Source: Myrica gale
Lineage: Eukaryota > Streptophyta > Magnoliopsida > Fagales > Myricaceae
NCBI GenBank assembly: GCA_963930655.1
Contig: OZ005619.1
Span: 1,842,501-1,906,500, forward strand
Length of the DNA: 64,000 nt
Reading direction: 5' to 3'
Made by a program: the position numbers and the translations under genes. Of this stretch, positions 36,801 to 48,577 are shown in pieces (positions within the stretch are counted from its first letter, which is position 1; each line of letters opens with the position of its first letter). The notes beneath the pieces are model-generated. The model saw only the letters and a program-made list of their open reading frames with translations, was not told the DNA's origin and did no database searches.

Positions 36801-39800
36801 AAGGATTGTTAATAAGAAAAATGTCCAAAAGTGGTTTTGCAATACAGAGAACAGATGCAAAAAATTTGAGACGAAGTTCAACAAACCTTTGCAACTGTAT
36901 TCCGGGCTTTATTCCAATTGATTTGATTGTAATGGTCATTGTATAACTCCTGTCTTAGCGATTGAACCAACTTAGTGATTGGACCAACAAACCTCTTCCC
37001 ATATAGATAAGACATTGGCATATACACTAAGCGACAGTAGCACAACATTTTGCCTGCATCCGTATGAAGAAGGCGTCGAGTATCAGATACATGTGTTAGT
37101 CCAACTTCTGTGTTACTATTTCCCATAGTATAATAGTACTGCTGCATATTACAATGTGTACAATATAGCAGAAGATGTTGACAAGAACCTGGATGAATGG
37201 GGAAGATGTCTGGAAGAAGCCAGAACTCTGGGGGCAGTGGATTGCAGCCCGACCATTCATACAATCCTAGTACCTATAAATGGAAGGAGGCAACTGAGTT
37301 TTCACTTCAAACTTAGACCTATAAGATTCTTGTACTTCGTTACTTTACAGCCCTGGCTCACGATATGGAACAGATTATATTAGGGAATGTAGACATGTAA
37401 CAGCATATTCATCCAGATCTTAATGCTATAAGTTTAGATCCGATCATGTTGTACTAATTTACTCAAATATCTGACTATACTTTGACTCTATGGTAAGATA
37501 TGTAGTTTGTTAATATAATATGCAACACAATTTGTTTCTTCAAAATATTTTCCACATTAAAGCAGTGATATTTTTACGCAAGCACAAGAGATAAGTCAAT
37601 TTACTAACTCTTTTTTTTTTCATATGTATTTAGAGATCTAGACATCTAAAATTATATAACCTTCTGTTTTTCACTTTCAGGATGACTCTTGGGCTAATAG
37701 TTTTAGGTGTCAGCAAGATAAGACGAAAATAAGAAAATGAGTTGCTCAGAACAGAAACAAAATAGGATAATAGGGTTCAAAGGGTTGTACCGTGACCCAA
37801 AACTTTCCCCACGATGGAATTGCCACTAAACCACCGTGGTCAAGGATCCATTTCCGGCCTCTAGCCATAGCCCTATCTTCACCATCTTCAGGTTCCTCTC
37901 CAAGTAGTCTCAGGGCAATGTAACTCAAAGCCGAACCAAACATTGTGCTGTGACCTTCTATATGGAAGCCCCAGCCTCCATCTTCGTTCTGTCACAGTTA
38001 GCACAAGTTATTGTACAGTTTCAAAGTAAACCAACTCTTCATATAGGTTTCAAGGCATTTCCAGCTGGCTGAATTCTAAGTTCTTTCAACATAGACTAGC
38101 TTTCAGTGTGTTCAAATAAAAGAAAAAACAGCACAGAATAGTACCTGATGATTATACAGATATCGGATAATTTCCTTCTGGTGTGCTGGTGAAAGTACGG
38201 CATTCAGAGATCCGGTAACGTATAATGCCATTACCTGCATATGGGAATCATTCCTTACGAACATAGATTCGATATAACAAGTCAATGGATTTACTGGTTC
38301 AGGCAACCACATATTCCAAAACAAAACTACGAAAATATAGAAGTGCCTTGAAAAACTTGTGTATGAGTTTATTTAACAAGACAGAAAGTTGGGCCATCTT
38401 TCCTCTTTGTTTTTCCCTTATGTTCTCTAGGAACATTATTTTAAAAGGTTATGCAATAAATTGTGCCATTGGAGACAGTAGTACTTCGTGGATGTTCATA
38501 TCCATGTCGAGCGGCGTAAAAGTGTAGGCAAACATTCATATATGGTCGCTAAAAAAACATTATAAACGAAAATACATACCAAGGGCTGAAGGAAGAACAA
38601 TGGGCCAGCAGATTCAGCAGGCCAGTGGCCATCGTGGGATTGAATTGAAGAGTAGAAGGTTAATGCTCTTCTCAGCGTCGTTATCACTGCCTCCTCTGTT
38701 ATCACCTCTGTTTCCTTCACTGTCACTGGTGGTGGAATTGGTCCACAAAAGTTCTCCTTTCTAAGCTGTGAGATTCACACAACAAACAGTGAGAAATGTC
38801 CCGAGACATTTGGCTAAGTTTGGATTGGTTTTGAAAATATTTATTGTGTTTGTTTTTTAGGGTGACGTAGATTTTTTTTGAAATGGTTGAAAAATATGTT
38901 AAAGTTTATAAAATATTTATTAAAAATTGTTAGAGTTTATAAAAATTTATAAAAAGTATTGAAATTGTTGAAAAATTTGTTGTGAAAATATTTTGAAATC
39001 AAAACAATCGTAGCCTAAGATAACTGGTTGAGAGAGAGAAACCACAACCCTCTTTCCTAATAATAGAAAGCACAACCCTCTGATCCTAATATACTTTTGT
39101 CTTGGTGATAAAGCTAATATATTCATAAATACCACGGTCCACTCCTAAACTTATACGAAGAAAAAGAAACACCACGCGTGAGGAGCTCGATGTGTGCAAA
39201 CTCTGCTGGATGGAATTGCAACAAGATGGCCGGGTGTTCTTAGCCAGAATCACGGGGGGTGTAGGGCTTTGTTCATCTTACGTTAGTACCCAACAAATAT
39301 TGAACTTTGCAAACAGACCCGTGTTTGTTTGTGAAAATGTTGGGTATCGAGATTGTAAAAAAATAAATTAAATATTATAATATTATTTTATAATTTAACA
39401 GAGAAATTATTTTATAATTATTTAAAAATTTTGATTTATCTCTATTTTTCTTTTGGCAGTATGCAGGGGAAGTCAGATGAGGTCACAGATTTTGACCAAT
39501 TTTTTATTTGGGTAATGTGTAATAAAAAATCGAGAAAAATTTGATAAAACAAATCAAACTACTTTACCACGTATTGCCAATTTCGTGGAAAAAATAGCAG
39601 CTCCACGCTGAAACTGGAGAGTAGAGAGCTCCCGAGAAAAGATAGCAACTGGGATAAGTATGAATTTCTATTTAAAAATAGCAGCTCCACGTGTCTATAT
39701 TGAAGTGCCTCCTGCTTTCGACAGCTATTTTCAAAGGACGCCGCAGGAATAATTTGACACTTGCTACGTACTACATAATTCCCTGTGATACGAATAAGAC

Positions 39801-40378
39801 GTTTCGGTCTATATCTTCTAAGAATAAAATTTCTTCTAATTTGAACTTACTTTTATCTTTCGAAAACATGAAGCATATTATCAGTCAACATTGAAGAAGA
39901 AAACCGGAAAACTTAGCTTAATGATCTTCTAGCTAGCATTAATATTAGCGCTTATAGGGATTAGGGCGCACTAAATTTCCGTGTTTAACTAGACTAAACA
40001 GTGGAAGAGCTAACTCCATCGTCTGTTCCGTTAGTATTCGACAATGATTAGAACGAAACAGAGAGAGAGAGAGAGAGGGGGCGAAAGACTCTAGATTTCT
40101 CTTTTTACATGCGGAAATATCCAATTTCATGGTCCTTAAAGAAACTACATAGGATAGAAAAGACAAAGATCACAAGTACGTACCTGCATCCTCATCAAAA
40201 GATCAGCACTCTGTTTTATCCGAAACCGATTTTTTTTAAACTCCTCGCGGACCCTTTCAACTTCAGCCCGTTCTTCGGGTGTACCAGCCTCAGGGTCGAA
40301 TTCCCAGTGTTGCCGCCCAACGAAATTGTTCAGGCTCACCAGCCCTGGCCCTCCTTCGGCTATCTTCAACTTCCACAT
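33833..40378 (-). CDS. LUS: Oxidosqualene cyclase, lupeol-synthase type
   Basis: Membrane-associated triterpene synthase that cyclises 2,3-oxidosqualene. Eighteen coding exons join in frame: 40378-40184, 38765-38580, 38234-38145, 37988-37791, 37273-37189, 37053-36887, 36760-36572, 36468-36355, 36143-36024, 35926-35804, 35713-35615, 35453-35397, 35245-35199, 35112-34969, 34745-34568, 34443-34363, 34194-34111, 33943-33833. The product is 755 residues, full length for the family. QW motifs are present ([44 protein letters not shown]). Residues 254-259 read MLCYCR: Leu at this place marks lupeol synthases, Trp (MWCYCR) marks beta-amyrin synthases. The acid motif at 482-486 is DSTAE, not DCTAE: the catalytic Asp is kept but its Cys neighbour is Ser (codon TCC, 35824-35822). 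The N-terminus [10 protein letters not shown] is the family start. All GT-AG sites and the stop are intact. The product could also be a mixed amyrin/lupeol profile. Confidence 0.93.
38818..39015. mobile_element. Tourist-like MITE in cyclase intron 1
   Basis: A 198-bp AT-rich element with related ends (GTTTGGATTGGTTTTG left, CAAAACAATCGTAGCC right) and TAA on both sides (38815-38817 and 39016-39018). It lies between coding exons 1 and 2. Confidence 0.65.
40061..40085. repeat. (GA)n microsatellite in cyclase intron 1
   Basis: A run of ga dinucleotides ending in a short G run, close to the coding exon 1 donor. Confidence 0.85.
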
Positions 40379-40870
40379 CGTCACGTAATACAATCTGACA
40401 AGATGATCACTACCGAATTAGCACTGATATGCACATAATAGAATGAGAGAGAGTACGTAGATTCCCTAAGAAGTTTGAAAACCATTATCTCTTCTAGAAC
40501 TAATCGGTCACTTTTTTTTTATATATATAGAGAACTAAAATATCGTAATTTTCAGCAAAATAGTCTTTGATAAGAGTGACTCTCGAAAGAGAAATTATTA
40601 AGCTAGCAGATATTAATATAACATGCTAAAAGAAGTTGGCCAGTGCTGCATTCGGCCAAGATAGCATAACATCTCTGAATTACTTTTAAAGAAATGAATG
40701 CATAGGGACAGGCTGATATATACTTCTTGCATACCTTAAAATGCCTAGAGACCAAGAAGAGTTCTGAAGTTTGTTCCTTCAGATTTCCAAGAGGCTGAGA
40801 GAAAGAACACTTGTCAGGATGCAGTGTATTCGGTATCACGAGGCCACTTCATCCTATATATAATAAGTAG
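40379..40870 (-). promoter_or_regulatory. Probable cyclase leader with intron and TATA box
   Basis: On the minus strand a TATA-like ttattatatatagg lies at about 40868-40855. About 120 bp downstream a good donor (TTTAAG then GTATGC, 40734) can pair with an acceptor (cttgtcag, 40395) 17 nt before the ATG at 40378. This would give a 5' untranslated exon and a 340-bp leader intron. A second TATA-like run (ctatatatataaaa, about 40530) lies inside that intron and would serve if the leader is unspliced. This is inference from motifs only. Confidence 0.4.
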
Positions 40871-41059
40871 GAGAGAGATCATGGAGGATGGAAGAGAAAA
40901 GGGTGGTAGGTTGGCTGGTGTCAGCAAGTCTCTTTAGTTGTGTGCTGCATTCTTCTCCTTCTAGAATATAGATTGATTGGTTGCACGCGTTTCTCAGGAA
41001 ATAAGAGTTTCGTGAATCAATATATACCATCAGAGAGTTTGACAGACTTTGCAAAACCA

Positions 41060-42340
41060 CGCAGTCGAATTCCCAAGTCCCAACCCTTTTTCTTTTTTTA
41101 ATCGTTCTCTTAAACGTTTATTTGATACCTTTAACAAGATGCAAAACCATCCATGGCATTGGTGAAACACATCAACTTTCGGAAGAAATCACCCTTTTGC
41201 CCGTCCTTTAGTCTTTCATAAATTAGACTTCAACTAGCTGCAGTGGGTTACATTGCAAGCTAGTGGTTAAACAACTTGACCATTGAAAAATATTGTTTAT
41301 ACCCTATAATTAACCTGGTGTTTCTCAACTATTCAAAAATTCAATAACAATTTTAGAATAAGTCCTAAAATTGTTTATTCTAAAATTGTTGAGTCTAAAT
41401 TTGAATAATTCATTAAGTAATCCAACCTAGATCCGCTTTCTGCGGTTAACCCTAAAATTTTTTTATAACCAAACATTCAACTTCTTAAAAAAATTGAACA
41501 GAAATAATTTCAACATTATCTTCTCAAAAATTCTATCTCATTAAGTTTTCACCAGCTTCCAATATTTTTTTATTAAAAATTTTTATCAAATTATCTTTTT
41601 CTACACTTTTATAAAGTTTGATAAAAATCAATATACAATAAAAATATCTTTTAAAAAATTCCCAACTATATTTCTAAATCCTAATAAAACTTCAATATAA
41701 TAAATATTCACATCATTATCAAAATTTCTACAAATTTAATTTTTTTTTTGCAACCGAATATCACTAGACAGACATGCACGAGAGCAAAAGCATTTGGTAA
41801 TGAGTGGAATGCTCTAATTGTATATTTTATTGCTAACTGTTGAATTAGTATTTAACTGTACATGGCGATATTTCTCGTTTGATATACGAGTTGATGATTT
41901 TCTGATTTTACGTACGTATTCTTGACACACTAGAAAATTAACAAACCAGTGATGCGTTTGGTACGTAGTAGCTAGGCTACTCATTAAATTTTATTACCAT
42001 TTTTTTCTAGACTATCGATTTGGGAGACATTAAGGACTTTTAAATTTAGGATTAACGCGTACGTGTGGTTGATTTACTAACTACTGATAATGTTGTTTTG
42101 AAGTTATATAGATTGCTTTGGTTTGTATGCTTTGCCGAACATTAACCCGGTAATTGATTTTTATTTATTTATATATAATACTGACTTTTTCCAAGGTGTG
42201 TGCTCGGAGTATTACCCTTCTAAGGGCCAAGCTAAACTCGGCTAAAAGTTATAAACAACTTTTACAATGATGTCATACAGAAAGCGGATGAGTTTAGATT
42301 GATTAATATTATTGTTGATCACGCTGTGGTGACGGGCTTA
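41060..42340. other. Upstream region of the cyclase, AT-rich
   Basis: No gene recognised. A degraded MITE-like stretch (about 41455-41763: aaccaaacattcaac ... gcaaccgaatatcac) shares internal words with the 7225 and 14336 elements. Confidence 0.35.
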
Positions 42341-42347
42341 CTTAATA

Positions 42348-42581
42348 AGGATAAATGCAAAATCAGTCCCTGTACTATACGCAAAAATCGATTTAGTCTC
42401 CGTGATATGAAAAACATAAATTTAGTCCATGTGATTTCAGAAAGTGATAAAATCATTCTCTGATGGAGGACCAATAACAAACGAAAATAGAATCACAGGG
42501 ACTAAATTTATGTTTTTCATATCACAAAGACTAAATTGATTTTTGCGTATAGCACATGGACCAATTTTGCATTTATCCCTA
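42348..42581. mobile_element. MULE-type MITE with about 90-bp inverted ends
   Basis: The left arm from aggataaatgcaaaatc to about 42440 and the right arm ending attttgcatttatccct are reverse complements with few mismatches (ggactaaatttatgtttttc is shared). Flanks acttaataa and acttaaaaa suggest a 9-bp target duplication with one mismatch. There is no coding capacity. Confidence 0.7.
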
Positions 42582-43179
42582 CTTAAAAAATAATAACTAT
42601 AATTCAAATCGAATATTCTGGCAGATGTGCTCTTATAGTTACGCCTAGAGAGAATTGTTACACGGGTAATTGCCCCCTTCCCCCCCCTTTTTTTTTTTAA
42701 AAAAAAACAGACGAATATGTTTATATATGGCCATGCTAAATACGTTTAAAAGTTTAAAGTACCACTTTCACAACCATCACTAGACACACGAATATATATG
42801 TTTTAGTGCTGCGTGTAAAATGGTCCACTATTGCTTTCCATCTGAATTGGGTCCACGTGGTAATGCACACCAATTAACCATCATAGAGCTAGAAATGGGG
42901 CAAAATTAAGACCACAAGTCATGGTAGGAATTAAGCGATAGAGTAGGTGATGTACCACTTGCAATTGTATCTTGTGACGATGTTGTTCGGTCAGGGCGGC
43001 TCTAAGCCTCTTAAGGTAATTGGGCTTTAAGCCAAACCTTTAAATGAGGTAATTTATAATAATTTAAAAAATAAACTATTAATAAAAATTTAGTTAAAAC
43101 ATATTTTTCTAGCTTTTTATATGCAAAATTACTGAGTGTAAGTCTCTATTTTTAAAATTTCTTTTAACACTTTCAGGAT

Positions 43180-43470
43180 ATTTGGCTTGACATCTAAACA
43201 AATGTTAAAATAAAGAACACACCTGAATAGTTGAACTTCACAATACATGACACATCCTCTTCTTAATTCTCTCTTTCAGTCAGTACTGTATTGGAGTATT
43301 AAAGTAATTCCATGTTAAACTACATGTAAATTAAGTTGTAATTCCTTATCAAATAAGTTGTTCGAGTCTTAGTTTATTTGGCATGGCATTTAAACAAATG
43401 TTAAAATAAATAACACCTGAACAGTTGAACTTCACAATACGTGTCACATCCTCTTCTTTCTCTCTTTTGT
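43180..43470. repeat. Direct duplication, about 195-bp offset
   Basis: About 100 bp at 43180-43282 (taaacaaatgttaaaataaa, gttgaacttcacaatac, cacatcctcttctt) recur at 43375-43470. Confidence 0.75.
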
Positions 43471-43503
43471 ATTTGTGTATATTGAAGTAATTACATATCC
43501 CGT

Positions 43504-44072
43504 GTAAAAAGAATCATCGAAATTTGGACCGTAAGTGAAACATAATGTTGAATTTGAACACAACATGCTGATTAACTTTGCAATTCAGATATGTGGTAAT
43601 TAATGTCGGCATGCTAGCTATATGGCATAAATAAACTCTTTCTTGACTGATAATAGAGATATTAGTATGAATTTATTACCAGAAAGAGGACAAACTTATG
43701 CTTCATGATTAATCATGCATGATGATTGAGTAATTAATCAACGGATCATAGATAGCATTCAAGATTATATTGTCGGGTTCTCATGATAAGTTGCAGATCA
43801 TCCATTCGCGCGCATACCTGTGGCAATAATTTATCTCAGTGTCGAGATCGATGATTACAATGAAGAAACGTATAATTGGTAAAGCATGAGCTGCTTCTCG
43901 TTTTCATTAATCCGAGGCCGGAGTTGGCCAATGAGCATCGGATAAGAATAAATACTTACAATCAGACGTGCAATGAGGTTTCATCTAGTACACAGTAGCA
44001 AAGCTCGATCGTCGCGATTCAAATTCAACATTATGTTTCACTTACGGTCCAAATTTCGATGATTCTTTTTAC
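43504..44072. repeat. Perfect 55-bp inverted repeat, 459-bp spacer
   Basis: 43504-43558 (gtaaaaagaatcatcgaaat...) and 44018-44072 are exact reverse complements over 55 bp, while the spacer and outer flanks are unrelated. It lies next to the direct duplication at 43180-43470 and just left of the inverted cyclase exon. Confidence 0.9.
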
Positions 44073-44392
44073 TGTGGATTCCATTAATCCACCACCCTCG
44101 CAGGTAATTGCTTACTTAGTGTAGGCAGACGGCCAAGAAAAAAATCCTGAAGTCTCTCAAATATATCCAGGGAAAAAGAGTAAAAATTAATGGCCATGAC
44201 GGGAACAAAAAGGGAGAACAAGAGTGAATGGTAAATCATTCACGGATATTCCCTGAAGATATGATTAAAGCAAATTTTCTATCGTATGAACGGTGTCCTT
44301 TTCTTGGGATTCCTTGTCGCGCACAATTTTATAACTCATCCTAAACTACATGATCTGCGGTGTGATAAGATTACAGAATATTGAGGAGAAAT

Positions 44393-44687
44393 CACTACAA
44401 AAAATAGGTCTATAGCGGTGGTCGCTAAAAACGTTGTTAAAGGGTGTTTTGCACTTAGCAGCGGCGGTCATATTAGGTATGTAGCGGTGGTCTGTGACCG
44501 TCGCTACAGACCTAATATGCCAAAACAGTGCAATTGCACCTGGGTCTATAGCGGCGGTTTCGACCGCCGCTATAGGCCCAAGGTCTTCACCAGCAGTCAC
44601 CCGAACTACTGCTAAAAAATCGTTGCTATAGGTTATAACAATAGTTTTGTGACCTATAGCAGCGGTCTAGGTCATTTTTTTATAGTG
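44393..44687. mobile_element. Non-autonomous CACTA (EnSpm-like) element
   Basis: Ends CACTACAAAAAATAGG and TTTTTTTATAGTG, with the 3-bp target duplication AAT at 44390-44392 and 44688-44690. Subterminal TATAGCGGYGG words appear in both orientations, as expected for transposase-binding repeats of CACTA elements. The element is 295 bp, without coding capacity. Confidence 0.88.
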
Positions 44688-44721
44688 AATAAGTACTTAC
44701 GCTGGATTATCATATTTACAG

Positions 44722-44900
44722 GAATGGCAATTGGACAATTTGCTACACCTATGCTACACGGTTTGTAGCAGAGGCACTGACAGCTTGTGGAAGAACCTAC
44801 CAAAATTGTCTTGAATTGAGGAAAGCTTGTGAGTTTTTGCTGTCAAAGCAGCTATCCAATGGTGGATGGGAGAGAGAAAATGGGTTTCCACGTGACATGA
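44722..44900 (+). pseudogene. Inverted cyclase exon-15 relic
   Basis: After an acceptor-like tttacag the plus strand reads [40 protein letters not shown] and KQLSNGGWERE. This corresponds to exon 15 of the intact cyclase ([20 protein letters not shown] and on). A TGA follows shortly after the last QW motif. Orientation is opposite to the intact gene and to the rest of the cyclase relic. Confidence 0.85.
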
Positions 44901-45124
44901 CCTGATTGGTGAAGATGTGGACCTCTATTTGTCATATCGATAGAAAATGTTAAACTGGTGGGACCACACTAACGGAAGGAAGTTTTTGGGAAATGTCTAA
45001 AGTGCAAGGATCAGTACAATCCAAATTGAAGTACAGTGATCTTTTTAGGAAAATGATAAACCATAGGGACCTGTTGAGTATTTAAGACTTAATTTTAGGA
45101 AGCAAAAATGATCAATGATGTAAT

Positions 45125-46584
45125 TGTTATCGAACAACTTGTTTTAGACCCGTAATTGACCCTAATGAACATAAAGGGGGTGAATATATTTATAAAATCT
45201 TTGTACAACGTCTCACCACTATTGAGAATCTTTAACACTCAAAACAAGAATGATTAGAAAACAACAAGATAGACAATAATCAAGACGAAATCAATCACAC
45301 TTGACACAAGAGATGTTGACGGAGAGAAACTTTATTGAAGAACCTCTTCAAGAAAGAAAAACTTTTTGGGACCTAGTCCAAAAAGAGAATCACTAAAAAC
45401 CAAATTTAGTTACACGATGATCTATAAATTCAGCAAAACCTTTGCTAATCTAATATCAATCGGAACCTTACTCAGACACCACCTGTTTGAGTCTTCAACC
45501 TGCACGTAATAGGAACCTCCTTCCCATTCGATTTCTTGATCCTTCTATACTGGACAACCCTTCTACTTGAACTCAAGTGGTTGCTCATCAACAGTGCTGA
45601 AACTCCAACAACTCCGGAGATCTCTTCTTAATTTTGCGATTGAATCCTTTATGATCAATAAAGAGAACACTCACAGTAAATATCTATGCACTCAGATCAA
45701 CATTCTCTCTCAACTATACAAAAACAGAGTATTCAAGATTAGGAATAAGTTCTTGGAGGAAATCTTTGATTCTCTGTAAATCTTTTGTAAATTCGTTCTA
45801 AGTGGTTTAAAGATGTTCATGAAGGCTTTTATATAGGTTAGGAGAGGGTTCACGAACTTTAGAGGCGTCAAAAATAATAAATGAACGTTGATCATTAAAA
45901 CATGATTCTATTACAGGTTGCCCAATGAACTCTGATAAACTCCGGGTCAAACTCCGCGAGAAGCTTTCAAACAGCCAAAACATCCTAAGTCTTCAACTCC
46001 AAATCACGAAACATGTCAAAAATCTCGGCCTTGTTTGGGATCGGTATTGAGATTGAGATTGAGTTTTAAAGGAGTCTCCTGGAGCTTTGTACCGAGTTTG
46101 TGATTCTTAGGATTGAGTGATGTAAGACCCTAATAATTACTTTCTTTTATTTTCAGGATTTTGCAGAATGTGTCAATCAGACTGTGGACCCCATTCTATA
46201 AAAAAAAACTCTAGGTGAACCTCATTCTAGGGCCCATGCTATAAAAAGTAACTCTAGGTGGACCACATTCTAGAGTCCATGCTATAAAAAACAACTTTAA
46301 TTTGATAGCATTTAAAAGTGTAGGGTCTTACATGCTTTGTCAATTAGACGGTAAAGTGTATTTTCAGTTGAAGAAAAAAGAAACAAGAATATTTTTTTTT
46401 TATTTTTTAATTCGACATTTGACTTCGAAGTATGCAAAGCAAGGGAGACGTTGACAAGTATGGGATGTTTGCAGAAACTAGCTTTCAATCGTAACACATC
46501 CAAATGTGGGGGACTTAAAGTGAGACTTAAGTCTTAAAGCCTGAGTTCAATTTCAACCCCAAACAAGGCCCTAATGATCTTACA
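45125..46584 (-). mobile_element. Solo LTR inside the cyclase relic
   Basis: Begins TGTTATCG and ends CTTACA on the plus strand. Flanks gtaat (45120-45124) and gttat (46585-46589) look like a 5-bp target duplication with one change. Cyclase-intron-like sequence resumes on both sides (ttttaggaagcaaaaatga before, gtagtatcttactctc after), matching a continuous stretch near 35130-35205 of the intact gene. The minus strand has R/U5-like sequence (atattcaccccctttatgtt). A 544-bp MITE is nested in it. Confidence 0.7.
46027..46570. mobile_element. Tourist-like MITE nested in the solo LTR
   Basis: Perfect inverted ends GGCCTTGTTTGGG and CCCAAACAAGGCC with further similarity inward. Flanks are ctc (left) and cta (right). 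Its interior has a 43-bp tandem repeat (cattctataaaaa at 46192, catgctataaaaa at 46235 and 46278). Confidence 0.75.
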
Positions 46585-46599
46585 GTTATTATGCAGAAG

Positions 46600-48577
46600 T
46601 TGTAGTATCTTACTCTCTCAAATAGAGGATCCTCAAAGACCTATGTGGCATGTGGGGTTGAACTTCTGTGAAAATAAATGTACAATTTATGTAAATTAAT
46701 TTTTAAGTTTGTAGAGTGAACTCTTGTTATAAAAAAAGGAACTAAAGTATTTATATATGTGAAATTTGAGATGTTGACACAATTGTTACTGCAAAAGACT
46801 GATCTCTGTTGAAGAAGTTACCTGCATCCAAGGGAATGCTCTTCGAGGCTCCTATACTGAGAAACCACCATTGCTACTATGTGTTCGCAATTGATATTAA
46901 AAGTAATAAAATCACAGAAGTGTGAAGTGGATATCTACCGAGTAGTTTGAACTTTTTTAAGTTGAAGGAAACAAAACTAAATTCATTAGTTGAATTCTTA
47001 CTTGTAGAGAAAGAATGACATTCACAGCATCATAAAGCCACTCTGTCTCCATTTTTTCCTGAACTAGGTCGGTTGCCATCTGTAAGAACAGGAGTGCGAC
47101 CTACAAAAGAAAAAGGTTTGAGCAGAAAGAATGATGGTGTAAGTGTTGGTGTACCAAGTGTACATGTGTTTGTAATTCGCATTTGCCAAGGAAAAAGTGA
47201 AGAAAAGAAAAGAAACAAACCATGAGTGATTTATGCTCTGTACATTTGTATTTAGATAGAATTCAAAGGCATTACCTTCAGACCTTCTCCTGTGCAATCA
47301 GAAACTTGCCAACCATGGTCTTGCATTGAGAGTGGCCATGATCCTTTGCATATGTGCCGGTGTATAGCTTTGAAGTCCCCAGAAGGGTTTTCTCGGATCT
47401 AGAAGATAACACGATTAAGTTCAAAGCATTACTTCCCCCAAAGCAATGTAATTGGTATTTGACAGTCTTACCTGTGAAGCTTTCAAAAAGTCATGTGCTT
47501 TTCGAAGAGTTGGTCCATACTCTTCAATTAGATTGCAAGAGAGAATTGCTTGGACAACAAACACCAGATTCCATGCCTGACAGCCAAAGCTTTACAATGC
47601 AAAATTGAAGCGTTAGTTTGTATGTTCTTAATCTTATCCCATAGGAGAGCAACAACTCAAAGAGGCTAGGGGTGATCCTGTGATAACCCGGTCTTCGAAA
47701 AAAAAGATTTGTGTAAATAGTCGGAGTCGATCTCCAGATCTGGAGAATAGAAGGGAGAGACCACTTGGCCAAGTGCGTTGATTATTACGTGATTTTCTTA
47801 TTTGTAGAGATTGTTCAAAGATTAAACCTAGAAAACATCGAGGCAAGATAGATGAGAGTATCATTTTGGACTTTAGACTTTTAAGAGAATTGGTTTCCGT
47901 TTATGTTTTGAAATATTTTATTCATAATATGTTTTGATTCGGAATAAAGAGATAAATTTTGGTTATTTGTATTATTTCTTTATGTTGATTTTTGGGGCGA
48001 TCCTATATAGATACAACCTGCATTTTTAATCCATAGATCTTTGGTAACCCAGTAATAGTCAGGAATTCTGGCTAAATGAAGCTTGTATGCCTCTGAATTT
48101 TGATCTTTAACCCAACAGGCAATCAAACATAATGCCTGTAAGAAAAGTTATAGTACAGCTGATTTAGTTCATTGATGATACCTCAAACACTTTTTGATTT
48201 CTAGTTTCTTTCATTTTATTCAACCTGCGATATACTGACCTTTTCTACACTTACCGATTGATAGGTGTCATGGTGTTCTCGTCCTCGTAATACACATGAT
48301 CAATTGCAGCCTTTAGTGCCTTCTTTCTCAAAATTGAAAGGGCCAACACTTCAGTATAGGCTCTGCTACATGGTGAAGAAAATCTCATACCATATCTTGT
48401 ATGAGGGATGCGGATAGTAAAGATCCTCCTAAATTATCACGTCATATAGATTCTATGTTTTTTGCACTTCATGTAAGCACTTGTGGAAATTGCTAGGAAG
48501 CAGAATGTACACCGAGCTTTATTCCAATTAAGTAAATGGTAAGGCTCGTTGTATAACTCTCGTTTAAGTGATTTTAA
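46600..48577 (-). pseudogene. Cyclase relic, exons 13 to 6
   Basis: Segments in order match the intact cyclase: exon 13 (about 46671-46604, with an 11-bp insertion), 12 (about 46880-46823, TGG changed to TAG), 11 (about 47102-46998), 10 (about 47400-47273), 9 (about 47590-47472), 8 (about 48135-48017), 7 (about 48430-48238, frame-shifted) and part of 6 (48577 to about 48500). Exon 10 reads [10 protein letters not shown], so the acid motif keeps Cys but has Gly for Ala, unlike the DSTAE of the intact gene. The relic ends abruptly at the LINE fragment at 48578. Boundaries are approximate. Confidence 0.85.

Noticed and set aside
33833..40378. Triterpene biosynthetic gene cluster
   Set aside because: Only a cyclase is present; no P450, acyltransferase or glycosyltransferase gene was found within the window.
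46600..48577. Considered as a second functional cyclase
   Set aside because: TGG to TAG in exon 12, an insertion in exon 13, a frame shift in exon 7, and missing or inverted exons rule this out.
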